Source: Cephalothrix spiralis (taxonomy: Eukaryota > Nemertea > Palaeonemertea > Archinemertea > Cephalotrichidae). From it: a DNA stretch of 15,862 bases. Made by a program: the position numbers and the translations under genes. The stretch spans positions 1 to 15,862 of the forward strand of contig JAUCNG010421132.1 of assembly GCA_032353305.1 (NCBI GenBank). Reading direction: 5' to 3'. Of the stretch, positions 15,789 to 15,862 are shown piece after piece. The notes under the pieces were generated by a model. That model saw nothing but the letters and a program-made list of their open reading frames with translations, had not been told where the DNA came from and ran no database searches. How positions within the stretch are numbered: the stretch's first letter is position 1; every line of letters begins with the position of its first letter.

Positions 15789-15862
15789 GCCCGGTTAGCT
15801 CAGTCGGTAGAGCATCAGACTCATAATCTGATGTCCGGTGGTTCGAACCCCGTTCGATCCAC
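15789..15862 (+). mobile_element. tRNA-derived SINE head, cut by window edge
   Basis: GCCCGGTTAGCTCAGTCGG at 15789-15807 contains a perfect A box (TAGCTCAGTCGG). The anticodon arm TCAGA-CTCATAA-TCTGA gives anticodon CAT (15822-15824), so the source was a Met-type elongator tRNA or close relative. The B box GGTTCGAACCC is at 15840-15850. The T stem pairs poorly (GGTGG with CCCGT) and the acceptor sequence GCCCGGT does not pair with the 3' TCGATCC, so a working tRNA is unlikely. This fits the head of a tRNA-derived SINE whose body continues past the right edge. Pol III promoter boxes look intact. Confidence 0.65.

Noticed and set aside
15789-15862. Functional tRNA-Met gene
   Set aside because: The anticodon arm and promoter boxes are fine, but the T stem has mismatches and the acceptor strands do not pair, so a SINE head is the better reading.

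Overview
The window looks like nuclear DNA from an animal, most likely an aquatic invertebrate; a bivalve or other mollusc would fit, but the phylum is a guess. It is AT-rich and gene-poor, has spliceosomal splice signals, and is crowded with short non-autonomous transposons (MITE/foldback hairpins) and tRNA-derived SINE fragments. No bacterial operon layout, Shine-Dalgarno sites or rRNA are visible.

The one substantial gene lies on the + strand at 7907-12502: a 1531-residue open reading frame without internal introns, preceded by a good 3' splice acceptor ending at 7888. The protein joins an N-terminal NERD-like (nuclease-related) domain, a superfamily 1 helicase/ATPase core with recognisable motifs, an unassigned stretch, about three TPR-like repeats, a right-handed parallel beta-helix (pectin-lyase-like, as in SHCBP1/FBXO11) and a C-terminal MYND zinc finger. 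NERD plus SF1 helicase recalls bacterial nucleic-acid-processing and defence proteins, and the helicase part distantly recalls the Schlafen/DUF2075 group. An innate-immune or nucleic-acid-sensing role is therefore a reasonable inference, not a demonstrated one.

The 3' end of this gene (second half of MYND, tail and downstream sequence) is repeated in two further tandem units, 12778-13270 and 13271-about 13740. Comparing the units shows that the intact gene stops early after a one-base frame change: an acidic/Ser-rich tail stays open in units 2 and 3, but in unit 1 it lies in another frame downstream of the stop.

On the - strand at 5567-5732 is a likely internal exon with strong acceptor and donor sites. 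It encodes what looks like the second half of a CARD (caspase-recruitment domain), so part of a second, oppositely oriented and possibly immune gene probably lies here, with introns holding MITEs.

The rest is intergenic or intronic. Left to right: featureless AT-rich DNA with two TGACGTCA sites (1-1600); a two-copy tandem repeat (1629-1769); a foldback repeat (2054-2437); a minus-strand SINE (about 3100-3270); a GC-rich hAT-like element (3347-3965); hairpins (4906-4937, 5017-5280); a mariner-type MITE with TA duplication (5794-6130); a 130-bp near-perfect hairpin (6445-6574); a smaller inverted repeat (7024-7104); a T-rich degenerate repeat (7240-7449); then the gene, its tandem 3' units, a 337-bp nested double palindrome (13779-14115), empty DNA, a small palindrome cluster near 15150, and a tRNA-derived SINE head cut by the right edge (15789-15862).
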